Source: Reinekea forsetii (GTDB taxonomy: Bacteria > Pseudomonadota > Gammaproteobacteria > Pseudomonadales > Natronospirillaceae). Taken from it: DNA of 64,000 nucleotides. Shown here piece after piece: positions 51,753 to 60,428 of this stretch. The notes under the pieces are model-generated. The model did not search any database. It was given only the letters and a program-made list of their open reading frames with translations, and was not told the DNA's origin. The number at the start of each line of letters is the position of its first letter. Positions within the stretch are counted from its first letter, which is position 1. Position numbers and translations under genes: made by a program. Where the stretch lies: NCBI RefSeq assembly GCF_018860385.1, contig NZ_JAHKPH010000014.1:220487-284486 (forward strand), written 5' to 3'.

Positions 51753-52361
51753 CTAGTCGACGCAATACCACTGTTTATCTGAAACCACGCCAGTTAATTC
51801 TATATCCCAAGGCTCTAGCGGCACCTTCTCTAATTTTTGACATTCATGTGCAACGCCAATCAATTTAGGCTTATGTGGCCAGCTTTCTATGCCAGCAAAT
51901 GTCCGATCATAAAAACCTCCGCCCATGCCAATGCGCCCGCCAAACTCATCAAACCCGACTAAAGGCAATAAAACCATACTGAGCTGCCAAGATTTAATTC
52001 TCTGTTTCGCTTGAGGCTCTGGAATACCAAAGTGATTATTTAACAGCGGCGCGCCTGCGAAGTATTGGGCAAACCACAAGCGTGGCTTAAACGGATGCAG
52101 TACTGGCAAATACACTTCTATGCCTAGGTCAAAACAATACTCCATCAAAGGTTTTAGCGAAATTTCTCCATCAGCAGCCCAATACATAGCAATACGTGGC
52201 GTTTTAGCAACGCTAAGTTGTGGCCTAATGGCTTCTACTAACGCATTCGCTGCCGTTTGTTGCTCTGAATAGGAAAGAGAACGTCGCGCTTTTCTTAGCC
52301 GGCGTCGTAATTCTACTTTTTGGATAGTATTTGAAGGATTGGGTGTTGCATTAACCGACAT
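51753..52361 (-). CDS. fau: 5-formyltetrahydrofolate cyclo-ligase
   Basis: A 202-residue enzyme (YgfA) that converts 5-formyl-THF to methenyl-THF with ATP and takes part in folate recycling and persistence. The signatures are 'KVELRRRLRKARRSLS', 'YLPVLHPFKPRLWFAQY', 'LLPLVGFDEFGGRIGMGGG' and 'FYDRTF'. It lies directly downstream of 6S RNA on the same strand, the universal arrangement in gammaproteobacteria. Confidence 0.95.
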   Translation of the reverse strand: MSVNATPNPSNTIQKVELRRRLRKARRSLSYSEQQTAANALVEAIRPQLSVAKTPRIAMYWAADGEISLKPLMEYCFDLGIEVYLPVLHPFKPRLWFAQYFAGAPLLNNHFGIPEPQAKQRIKSWQLSMVLLPLVGFDEFGGRIGMGGGFYDRTFAGIESWPHKPKLIGVAHECQKLEKVPLEPWDIELTGVVSDKQWYCVD

Positions 52362-52394
52362 AAACAGTCAAACCCTGCATCAAAAGAAGGGAGA

Positions 52395-52572
52395 TAGAGC
52401 CCCAAGTTACCGCTGCTATGTGAGACCTTGAACCGTAGAGTTCAAGACGGAGCCTTCCGAACTGAATTAGGCTTTCTGCTCAAGGCAGACATGCACACAT
52501 CAATCACAGGCCGACCCCTAAATAAGATTTATCGGCAGAGGACTTTGCACAGCTGGCGAGTAACCCAGGGTT
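52395..52572 (-). ncRNA. ssrS: 6S RNA (ssrS)
   Basis: Located directly upstream of fau. On the minus strand it shows the conserved 3' segment with 'CTTGAAC...GGTTCAAGG' and the 5' segment 'AGTCCTCTGCCGATAAAT'. The closing stem is CCCTGGGTTAC with GGTAACTTGGGG. A TATAAT box at 52579-52584 sets the start near 52572. 6S RNA mimics an open promoter and binds sigma-70 RNA polymerase in stationary phase. The ends are approximate. Confidence 0.9.
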
Positions 52573-52680
52573 AAAACGATTATAACTAAAAATTAAAAAA
52601 TCACAGCCTTGACATTGAGAAAACAGCCAACAAATTAAGCCACTTTTCGGCTAAGCCAGAGCATGCCCGCATTCCAGCGG

Positions 52681-53460
52681 TTAGAACTTTTTCAACCATT
52701 CTTCATGCGAATAAGTTCTAACCCATTGGTCGTTTAAACTGACCGTGACGCCATTTTCTGAATGTACGACGGCCAGTAAATTGCCATCGTCGTCTTTGTA
52801 GTGCACTTCTCCGACAACCTCAGATACATCGCTTCCTAAAAAGCTCCAGCGCACGTCTGTAATGGTTTGAGCCGTTATTCGGCCTTTATAAGCGTGTGTG
52901 TTGTACTGGTAAACGCCGGCGTGGCTGTATTGAATGGTCCACTCTAGCTGGGTTAAACCACTGTATTGAGCTTCTAACAGTACATCGGCAGAATAATCGG
53001 ATACACGAATGGTATGGTTGGCACGTTTTATATCGATACCGCCGGACAACGTATAATCTAGGCTTAGTGATTGCTCACTTATATGGCCGTTGAAGCTACC
53101 GGCCACCACACCATCTAAGGTTGCCTGTGGCTGGCGGCACTGATTAAAAGCAAGGTTAAACTGCCCTTTAAACTCAGGTTCAACCTCTGAGTACTCACCC
53201 GTAAATTGATAATCACCAGACTCGTTTAAACACTTGTCTTCAACATAAAAATTAGCGAGCGCTTTGGCAGACAAACGATTTAAGCTTTTAGTGAGGGAGG
53301 CTTGGGACTGAACACCAATGTGCACCGTATCGTTAATATCGGTGGTAACAGAGCTCGCGGCGAGGATAGTCTCAACATTATCAGCATTGATTTCCGTATC
53401 GGGCATACAGGCTACTAACCCGAAGGTTGCAGCCGCCAACACAAATCCTTGAATGTTCAT
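52681..53460 (-). CDS. Hypothetical lipoprotein
   Basis: A 259-residue protein with a lipoprotein signal (lipobox LVAC, Cys at 18). The rest is a beta-rich domain with repeated 'YTLSGGIDIKRANHTIRV' and 'WTIQYSHAGVYQYNTHAY'-type strands. No family is recognised. It lies between 6S RNA and zapA, an interruption of the usual zapA-ssrS spacing, and is probably expressed from its own promoter. Envelope location is inferred from the signal only. Confidence 0.7.
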   Translation of the reverse strand: MNIQGFVLAAATFGLVACMPDTEINADNVETILAASSVTTDINDTVHIGVQSQASLTKSLNRLSAKALANFYVEDKCLNESGDYQFTGEYSEVEPEFKGQFNLAFNQCRQPQATLDGVVAGSFNGHISEQSLSLDYTLSGGIDIKRANHTIRVSDYSADVLLEAQYSGLTQLEWTIQYSHAGVYQYNTHAYKGRITAQTITDVRWSFLGSDVSEVVGEVHYKDDDGNLLAVVHSENGVTVSLNDQWVRTYSHEEWLKKF

Positions 53461-53646
53461 AATTACCTCTTCACAAGCTTTAGGTTACATTAACCCTGTA
53501 AAGCTGAGTGTAACCTGAACCATTACAAAATATTTGCGCTAGATCGCATTTATGGCATTAATAGAGAGGAGAAATCAAGTTTTTGCCAACTGAGTAACCC
53601 TTTGCCATTTTCAACATCAGGGTTAGCCACTAATAAAGAATAAAAC

Positions 53647-53976
53647 TTAAACAGGTTCTACTGGATCAAAATCTAGATCGAAGTCGTCATCTGAGCTTTC
53701 CGGTAAAACGGCGTCTATTTTTGCGCTGAGCTTTTCTATGGCGGCACTGTTGTTTTCGAGGCTTGGACTGGCTTGCAACAACTCATGGGTTAAGTTTAAT
53801 GCGGCCATAACAGCGATTCTTTCAATACCGAACACTTTGCCTGTGCCACGAATTTCTTTCATTTTCTCATCGAGTTTACGCGCGGCTTCTGTTAGCTCAT
53901 TTTCTTGGCCTGCTGGGCACGCCACTCGGTAATCACGATCTAATATGGATACGTTAAGTGTATTTTGTTCAGACAT
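53647..53976 (-). CDS. zapA: Cell division protein ZapA
   Basis: A 109-residue Z-ring-associated protein. N-terminal beta hairpin 'LNVSILDRDYRVACPAGQE', then a long helix ('EAARKLDEKMKEIRGTGKV') and 'IERIAVMAALNLTHELL'. Strong GGAGG site. It bundles FtsZ filaments. The start overlaps the TIGR02449 gene by 8 bases. Confidence 0.95.
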   Translation of the reverse strand: MSEQNTLNVSILDRDYRVACPAGQENELTEAARKLDEKMKEIRGTGKVFGIERIAVMAALNLTHELLQASPSLENNSAAIEKLSAKIDAVLPESSDDDFDLDFDPVEPV

Positions 53977-54181
53977 CTGGCGCCTCCATGGTTTTCAGTC
54001 GCTCGATCATAGCTTCTACACGGCTGCGGGCCAGCTCGTTTTGTTTAATGAGCTTAGCTCGCTCTGTTTTCCATGCTTCACGTTCGGCACTCAACAGTCG
54101 GTTCTCTTGCTCTAATTTTCGATACGCTTTTAGCAGCTCGTCGATTTTACTTTCGAGCCCAAGCAAATTTTGATTAGCCAT
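53969..54181 (-). CDS. TIGR02449-type small coiled-coil protein
   Basis: A 70-residue all-helical protein ('IDELLKAYRKLEQENRLLSAE' region, then 'RSRVEAMIERLKTME'), the usual partner upstream of zapA in gammaproteobacteria. I begin it at MANQNLLG. Heptad leucines indicate a dimeric coiled coil of the ZapB-like type. Function in division is presumed from position. Confidence 0.88.
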   Translation of the reverse strand: MANQNLLGLESKIDELLKAYRKLEQENRLLSAEREAWKTERAKLIKQNELARSRVEAMIERLKTMEAPDV

Positions 54182-54469
54182 AATCACAGAAATCTCAATA
54201 CACAACAAAAGACGTGTTATTTAACACAACAGTAAAAACCCTTACTTTTTACATCACTAGGGCCGAAAAATCATCCATCACATTAAGTTTATCAGGCTGG
54301 TTGTTAGGATGCATTGCCCATTCGCTCAGAATATGTGAGGAATCAAGCAAAAATCGTCATTTTTACAGTTTGACGCCAATAAAATTAGCACGAATGTTTA
54401 GCAACTGCCTTGAATAACGTATTATCTGCTGCATTAATGTCGCTTCACCGAGCCTACACTGGAGAATTT

Positions 54470-55060
54470 ATGAGTAACACACCCCAATCGGGTATTGCAC
54501 TAACCTATGATGATTTAGCCGCCCTTTTCGTCAAATTAGGCTCAAGTTTAGCGCCAAATTACCTTCATGGCTCTATTTGCGGTGTTCTCGCCGCCGGTAA
54601 ACGCATGGCTCAAGAAGATTGGCTGGATTGGGCATTAGATCAAATGGCCCCAAGCCAAGAAGTAGAAGAAAGCCACGTGACCATTCTGCAAGGGCTTTAC
54701 TTTAAAGCATTATCTGAGTTTGAAGACCCCGGTTTAAGTTTCAGTTTATTGTTGCCTGATGAAGACGCCCCGATGCTCGACCGCCTCTTTGCGCTCAGTG
54801 AATGGACGGGCAGTTTTTTAGGGGCATTTGGTGCGGCCGGAACGGTTCAAGAGACCAGCGATATGCCAGCGACCATTCAAGAAATTTTAGAAGACTTAGC
54901 CGAGATAGCACAAGTAGATGCACAAAGTGGTGACAGTTTAGAGAACGCTGAAGAAGACTACTTAGCTATTGCCGAGCACGTAAAAGTAAGCGCTATTACC
55001 GTCTACCTCGAGTACAACGAGCCACCTAAATCTGACGATTCTGAATCCGTTATTCATTAA
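54470..55060 (+). CDS. YgfB/UPF0149 family protein
   Basis: A 196-residue helical protein. I choose the ATG at 54470 (MSNTPQSG), which has TGGAGA 6 bases upstream, over an ORF start 60 bases earlier. Typical phrases: 'LHGSICGVLAAGKRMAQEDW', 'LDRLFALSEWTGSFLGAFG', 'DLAEIAQVDA'. In enteric bacteria YgfB stands next to pepP exactly as here (12 bases). Function unclear in most species; the Pseudomonas homologue modulates transcription by sequestering an activator. Confidence 0.9.
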   Translation: MSNTPQSGIALTYDDLAALFVKLGSSLAPNYLHGSICGVLAAGKRMAQEDWLDWALDQMAPSQEVEESHVTILQGLYFKALSEFEDPGLSFSLLLPDEDAPMLDRLFALSEWTGSFLGAFGAAGTVQETSDMPATIQEILEDLAEIAQVDAQSGDSLENAEEDYLAIAEHVKVSAITVYLEYNEPPKSDDSESVIH

Positions 55061-55072
55061 AGGTTATTCGAT

Positions 55073-56407
55073 ATGAAAACAATAAGTCACAGCGAGTTTG
55101 CAACTCGACGCACCAAGTTAATGGAGCAGATGGAAAACGGTAGCATCGCTATTATTCCAGCTGCTAAAGAGCAAATTCGTAACAATGATGTACACCATCT
55201 TTTTCGCCAAAACAGCGATTTTCAATATTTAACCGGTTTTGAAGAGCCCGAAGCAGTATGTGTGCTCATGCCAGGGCGCGAGCAAGGTGAATACGTATTA
55301 TTTGTTCGCGATAAGAACAAAGAACGTGAAATTTGGGACGGATACCGTGCCGGTCCTGATGGCGCGGTTCAAGACCATAAAGCCGATGATGCTTTTCCAA
55401 TAGACGATATCGACGATATTTTACCCGGTCTTATGGAAGGTAAAACTCGCGTGTATGCACACATGGGTGTTGATTCTGGCTTTGACCACCAGCTTATGGC
55501 TTGGTTAAACCAAATTCGCGGCAAAGTTCGTCAAGGTGCGGTACCACCGGAAGACTTTTCTGATATTGCCCACCTGCTGCACGATCAACGCTTGTTTAAA
55601 AGCAAGCAAGAAATCGCAATTATGGCCGATGCCGCGAGCATTTCTGCACGCGCCCACACGCGTGCCATGACCAGCTGCAAGCCAGGTATGATGGAATACC
55701 AGCTGCAAGCCGAAATTGAGCACGAATGCATGATGGCCGGTAGCTTGAGACCTGCCTATACAGCCATTGTAGGGGGTGGAAAGAACGCCTGCATATTGCA
55801 TTACATTGAAAATAATCAGAAGCTAAATGATGGCGATTTAGTCTTAATCGACGCTGGCTGTGAACTGCAATACTACGCCTCTGATATTACCCGGACTTTT
55901 CCGGTCAACGGCACATTCTCAACGGAGCAACGTGCAATTTATGACTTAGTGTTGAAGTCGCAGTTGGCCTCGATTGATGCAGTAAAACCCGGCAACAGCT
56001 GGATTGATCCACACAATGTGGTCGTAGAAATCCTAACCGAAGGGCTAGTAGAGCTCGGTATTTTATCGGGCGATGTAGAGCAGCTCATTAAAGATGAAGC
56101 TTATAAAGAGTTCTTCATGCACAAAACCGGACACTGGATAGGCATGGACGTTCATGATGTAGGCGACTACCGAGTCGGTGGCGAATGGCGCGTGCTTGAG
56201 CCGGGCATGGTGCTTACAATTGAGCCAGGTATTTATATCTCGCCAGATAACACCGATGTAGATGAAAAATGGCGTGGAATCGGCGTACGTATTGAAGACG
56301 ATATCGTTGTGACTAAAGATGGCTGTGATGTTTTATCAAAAGACGTCATTAAAGACCCAGCCGATATAGAAGCCTTAATGAAAGGCGGGCAAGCTAGTTT
56401 GTTTTAA
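55073..56407 (+). CDS. pepP: Xaa-Pro aminopeptidase P
   Basis: A 444-residue M24 metallopeptidase removing an N-terminal residue before proline. The N-terminal creatinase-like domain ('SIAIIPAAKEQIRNNDVHHL') precedes the pita-bread core. The metal ligands are visible: Asp in 'VLIDAGCELQYYASDITRTF' (two), His in 'MHKTGHWIGMDVHDVGDYR', Glu in 'MVLTIEPGIYI' and Glu in 'GVRIEDDIVV'. Followed by a clear terminator. Confidence 0.97.
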   Translation: MKTISHSEFATRRTKLMEQMENGSIAIIPAAKEQIRNNDVHHLFRQNSDFQYLTGFEEPEAVCVLMPGREQGEYVLFVRDKNKEREIWDGYRAGPDGAVQDHKADDAFPIDDIDDILPGLMEGKTRVYAHMGVDSGFDHQLMAWLNQIRGKVRQGAVPPEDFSDIAHLLHDQRLFKSKQEIAIMADAASISARAHTRAMTSCKPGMMEYQLQAEIEHECMMAGSLRPAYTAIVGGGKNACILHYIENNQKLNDGDLVLIDAGCELQYYASDITRTFPVNGTFSTEQRAIYDLVLKSQLASIDAVKPGNSWIDPHNVVVEILTEGLVELGILSGDVEQLIKDEAYKEFFMHKTGHWIGMDVHDVGDYRVGGEWRVLEPGMVLTIEPGIYISPDNTDVDEKWRGIGVRIEDDIVVTKDGCDVLSKDVIKDPADIEALMKGGQASLF

Positions 56408-56414
56408 ATAACTC

Positions 56415-56446
56415 AGGCGCGACTCAACCTCGCGCCTTATTTTTTG
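56415..56446 (+). terminator. Rho-independent terminator after pepP
   Basis: AGGCGCGA-CTCAACC-TCGCGCCT followed by TATTTTTT, eight bases after the pepP stop. Confidence 0.92.
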
Positions 56447-56465
56447 CCTTTATAAAAGGGTACCT

Positions 56466-57122
56466 ATGAAACACGTAGTGGTGGCCGGAGCCACAGGTTT
56501 AATTGGTCAGCAATTATTAAAACAACTTACTGTTGAACATTGTCAGCACGTCACCGCTCTCAGTCGGCGGAAAATCAATCTCCCACATTCGAATCAATCT
56601 GTGTTATTAGTCGATTACAGTGACTTAACCTTAGAGCCAGCTCTAGATGAGTCTTCTGTTGTTATTTGCGCTTTAGGGACTACCATAAAAACCGCAGGGT
56701 CTAAGAAAGCGTTTGCCGCTGTCGATTATGACATGGTCATAAATTTAGCTAACCAGGCACTCTCTAAAGGTTATAAACATTTTGTGGTTGTATCTAGTTT
56801 AGGGGCCGACAAGCCAGGAAGTAATTTTTACTTACAAACCAAACATAAAATGGAATCAAGCTTATTTCCATTGCCGTTTACCAGCCTTACCATTGTAAGG
56901 CCGTCTCTTTTATTAGGGGCTAGAGGAGAGTTTCGGCTAGGCGAAAAAATGGGCGAATTGGCTGCAAAGGTTTTTGCTCCGATACTAAAAGGAAAACTTC
57001 TAAAGTACCGGCCAATACAAGCCAGCAAAGTATCGAATGCCATTCTCACTCACTTAAAACAATCGCCAAAAGGGCACTGTGTAATCGACAATACTAGCCT
57101 TCATAAGTTGGGCAAGGGCTAA
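56466..57122 (+). CDS. NAD(P)-binding Rossmann protein (atypical SDR)
   Basis: A 218-residue protein with the nucleotide-binding motif 'VVVAGATGLIGQQLL' at the start, 'VVICALGTTIKTAGSK' and 'FVVVSSLGADKPGSNFYLQ', the pattern of the HTATIP2/YwnB group of atypical short-chain dehydrogenases. The catalytic Tyr of classical SDRs is not placed in a YxxxK motif, although 'YLQTKHKME' offers a candidate. Substrate unknown. Its 3' end overlaps the convergent kinase gene by 4 bases. Confidence 0.85.
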   Translation: MKHVVVAGATGLIGQQLLKQLTVEHCQHVTALSRRKINLPHSNQSVLLVDYSDLTLEPALDESSVVICALGTTIKTAGSKKAFAAVDYDMVINLANQALSKGYKHFVVVSSLGADKPGSNFYLQTKHKMESSLFPLPFTSLTIVRPSLLLGARGEFRLGEKMGELAAKVFAPILKGKLLKYRPIQASKVSNAILTHLKQSPKGHCVIDNTSLHKLGKG

Positions 57123-60100
57123 AGCGAATTCTTGTCACTCGCTTTAGCGAGCCACTGAAACACCTTACTTTCAAATAAACTAGGGTCTATCGGCTTCGGT
57201 ATAAAATCATTCATGCCGGCGTCTAAACAGGCCTCACGCTCTCCAGCCATTGCACCCGCTGTTAACGCAATGATAGGCACATTTTTTACTCGCTTGCCTG
57301 CGTGACCATTGCGAATGGCACGAGTCGCATCAAAGCCATTCATCACCGGCATTTGGCAATCCATCAAGATGAGATTAAAGCGCACATCGGTTTCATCGTT
57401 TAATATGCTGAGCGCTTTTTCACCGTCACCGACAGAATAGGTGGTTACGGGAAAGCGTACTAATAAACCTTCGGCAACGACCCTGTTTATCTCATTATCA
57501 TCTACGATTAACACATTGTAATTGCTTTCTGGCATATCCAAAATTTCTTGCGCATCGGGCAATTTAGTTAAATTTTTGGGCATTGTATTAGGGTGTCGTA
57601 GCTTCTTAAGTAACAAATAGAGTGGGTAAGGTAGTATCGGACGCTTTATAAAACCATAGGGAATCGTACCTTGCTCTAATATGTCATTGGAGTAGTGTTC
57701 ATTACTTAACACTATAATTTTACACGCCTGCTCTTTGGTTAATTTTTGATACAACTCATCAAATGAGTCTTGCGTAAAGTGCTCATCAATCACCAGCAAA
57801 TCTATTGGGTATTGTGCCGCTAAATTTATACAACTTTGCACATCATTGTATACCGAAACGAGCATTTCCCAACGGTTAAACTGACGATACAAAATATCCC
57901 GCTCTCGACTATCTTGCATAATCAGGTGGCAGTTTATTTTGGTTTCTTTCGGAAACTCAAAAAAACTAAAATCAGGATCAACAATTTCCGGCTCAAAGGT
58001 AAAGGTAAATTCACTGCCCACGCCAATGTTGCTGCGCAGTGAAATATCCCCACCGAGTAAATTAGCCAGTTGTTTTGAAATGGATAGGCCCAGCCCAGTA
58101 CCCCCGTAATTTTTTGCAATGGAATTCTTTGCCTGAATAAAGGGTTTAAATAGCTTCGCTTGTTGATCGGCTGATATGCCGATACCCGTATCTGCAACGA
58201 TGATCTCAATGGCAGGGCGATTAAAATTAGTCGAAGTCGTCGTTGAGGCCAGTTTTACGGTTATCGTACCTGTGTGCGTAAACTTAATGGCGTTACCCAC
58301 AAGATTTGTTAAAATTTGCTTTATTCGATAAGGGTCAGAGACTATTTTTTCATAGTTTAAATCAGCGCAATCGAACAACAATTCAAGGTTTTTAGCCGAC
58401 GCGTTTATTGACATGCTTTCCATGATTGCACTGGTTGTTTCAATTAAATTTAACTCAGTGAGCTCAATATCCAATTTGCCGGATTCAATTTTAGTTAAGT
58501 CCAATAAATCGTTAATTAAAATGGATAAGGTTGCAATACTGTTTTTAGCCATAGTAACGTAACCGACTTGATTCTCAGTTAGGTTTTCTCGCGATAACAG
58601 TTCTAACATGCCACGAATACCATTTAATGGCGTCCTAATTTCATGGCTCATGTTGGCAAGAAAAGCACTCTTGGTTTGGCTTGCACTCACGGCTTCTTCT
58701 GTGGCTATTTCTAGTTGCTCAGTACGCTCAATGACTTGCTTTTCTAACGAGTCATTCATGGAAATAATTTCTTCTTGGTTTTCTTTAAGCTCAGTAATAT
58801 CTCGAACAATGGCTGCAACCGTTGGCGCAATAGAACTGTCTTTTGGGATAACAGGAGAAAGACTTAAAGAGTAAACACGTTTTGTCCCTCTTGAATTGTA
58901 AGATTCAACCTCTAGTTGAACCGATTGATTGTTTTCTATAATGGACGTATACAAAGAAGGTTCAAGCCTAGGATTGCGTCCATCGACCGGAATAATATCT
59001 GTAATGGGTTTTCCTTCGCTTTGCTGCAACGTTAAACCAAACATATATGAAGCGGATTCATTCCAACTTTTAAGCCTGCCATTACGATCTAAATTAATAA
59101 TGGAATCAGAAGAGCCAGCAACAATAGCTTCGTAACGCGATTGATCATCATAAAGCGATATTAGCCGGGTTAAATAACGTTTATAAAACCAGATAAACAC
59201 AAAAGTCACCAAGAACAATAGCGTTACACCGATGAAAATGGCTAATCGCTTGGGTTGCCAGACAGCGTCAAGAGTCGATTTCGGTAGGGTTGAAATTAAC
59301 ACCAACTGGCCGTTTCCTCGATTCGAGTATAGGTAATTCTTTGACAGGGCAAAATGCGTTTCATTAGCCAGTAATATCTGACTCACTTGACTGGCCTTGG
59401 GCAATGGTTGTCCATTAGCAAGTGCCGCCCAGTTGGCATCTTCATTATTGAGATCTTGGCCAAACTCAAGCGTTTTAGTCGGGGCTACTATAAAATAACC
59501 TTCTGAATTAGTGATGTAGAGTGATAACCCAAGGTTAGAATGAATATTGGTTAGGTTTCCCAATACTTCAGTGGCGTCGAAATTTGCAATAATAAACCCA
59601 AAAAAGTTGTAGTTTTCATCAAATACAGCTTTAGCCACGCGAAAAGTGGGCCAAATAGGAACATCTAGAACGCCATACTCTCGGTTTAAATCAATGTTGG
59701 ATATATAAATTTCTTCAGGCTTTAATCGCTGAATATCATTGAAGTAAAAAGCATCGGATTTTTCTTGGAGTAACTCATCGGGCACTACGGTAACGGCGTC
59801 GGAACGCTTTTCGACTCTGATAATTTCTTTACCGTTGTTTTGCGCACTGACAAATCGTAACTGCCGAATAGACGGTGTGCTTTTGATATAGGCCGAAAAA
59901 ATAGCCGTCAGCCTCTCTTTCCAGCGCTCTGCGGCCACATTTTCTAGGGGATCGATGCCGCCGTTAAGGAGAGCCCGAGTAATGCCGTGAACGGGGGGCG
60001 TTGCGTGCAGAAAGTCTACCGCGTTCCTGGCATTATTTAACTCTTTATCCAGTAAACTGTAGGCCGTATCCGAAGCTTGCTCTAATTCACTGGTTTTATC

Positions 60101-60232
60101 GTCTAATAAGTCCTCTTTAAGCACCCAGGCAACGATAAAATAAAGCAAACCGCAAATGAGTAACGAGGCTAGTCCACTCAATGGTAATGGGCTCTTTTGA
60201 TAGGTCGTTTTAATCGATTTATTTATGTCCAT
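57119..60232 (-). CDS. Hybrid sensor histidine kinase (dCache-PAS-HK-REC-REC)
   Basis: A 1037-residue membrane kinase. The first membrane helix is at about 17-36. A long dCache-like periplasmic sensor (about 40-325) and a second helix (about 328-350) follow. Then come a PAS domain (about 365-480), a coiled coil, HisKA with phospho-acceptor His530 in 'NMSHEIRTPLNG', HATPase ('ADTGIGISADQQ', 'GGTGLGLSISKQ'), a divergent receiver-like domain (about 765-875) and a canonical receiver with Asp958 in 'LILMDCQMPVMNG'. The kinase should be active. The sensor probably binds a small organic ligand. Confidence 0.92.
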   Translation of the reverse strand: MDINKSIKTTYQKSPLPLSGLASLLICGLLYFIVAWVLKEDLLDDKTSELEQASDTAYSLLDKELNNARNAVDFLHATPPVHGITRALLNGGIDPLENVAAERWKERLTAIFSAYIKSTPSIRQLRFVSAQNNGKEIIRVEKRSDAVTVVPDELLQEKSDAFYFNDIQRLKPEEIYISNIDLNREYGVLDVPIWPTFRVAKAVFDENYNFFGFIIANFDATEVLGNLTNIHSNLGLSLYITNSEGYFIVAPTKTLEFGQDLNNEDANWAALANGQPLPKASQVSQILLANETHFALSKNYLYSNRGNGQLVLISTLPKSTLDAVWQPKRLAIFIGVTLLFLVTFVFIWFYKRYLTRLISLYDDQSRYEAIVAGSSDSIINLDRNGRLKSWNESASYMFGLTLQQSEGKPITDIIPVDGRNPRLEPSLYTSIIENNQSVQLEVESYNSRGTKRVYSLSLSPVIPKDSSIAPTVAAIVRDITELKENQEEIISMNDSLEKQVIERTEQLEIATEEAVSASQTKSAFLANMSHEIRTPLNGIRGMLELLSRENLTENQVGYVTMAKNSIATLSILINDLLDLTKIESGKLDIELTELNLIETTSAIMESMSINASAKNLELLFDCADLNYEKIVSDPYRIKQILTNLVGNAIKFTHTGTITVKLASTTTSTNFNRPAIEIIVADTGIGISADQQAKLFKPFIQAKNSIAKNYGGTGLGLSISKQLANLLGGDISLRSNIGVGSEFTFTFEPEIVDPDFSFFEFPKETKINCHLIMQDSRERDILYRQFNRWEMLVSVYNDVQSCINLAAQYPIDLLVIDEHFTQDSFDELYQKLTKEQACKIIVLSNEHYSNDILEQGTIPYGFIKRPILPYPLYLLLKKLRHPNTMPKNLTKLPDAQEILDMPESNYNVLIVDDNEINRVVAEGLLVRFPVTTYSVGDGEKALSILNDETDVRFNLILMDCQMPVMNGFDATRAIRNGHAGKRVKNVPIIALTAGAMAGEREACLDAGMNDFIPKPIDPSLFESKVFQWLAKASDKNSL

Positions 60233-60428
60233 TAGAGTGCAGTCGCTGCGGCCTTGTATCAGTGTTTGTATGAATGTAACTTAACCTGGGTTGCAGTATC
60301 TAATGGTAGACGAATCTTAGTGATTCGCCATACCAGTATAGGCAGTGTGTATTGGCAAATACCCATTTTGTAATCTATTGTTAATATCCTATGCACATTC
60401 GAATATGATAGTTCAGGGAACGGTCGCT

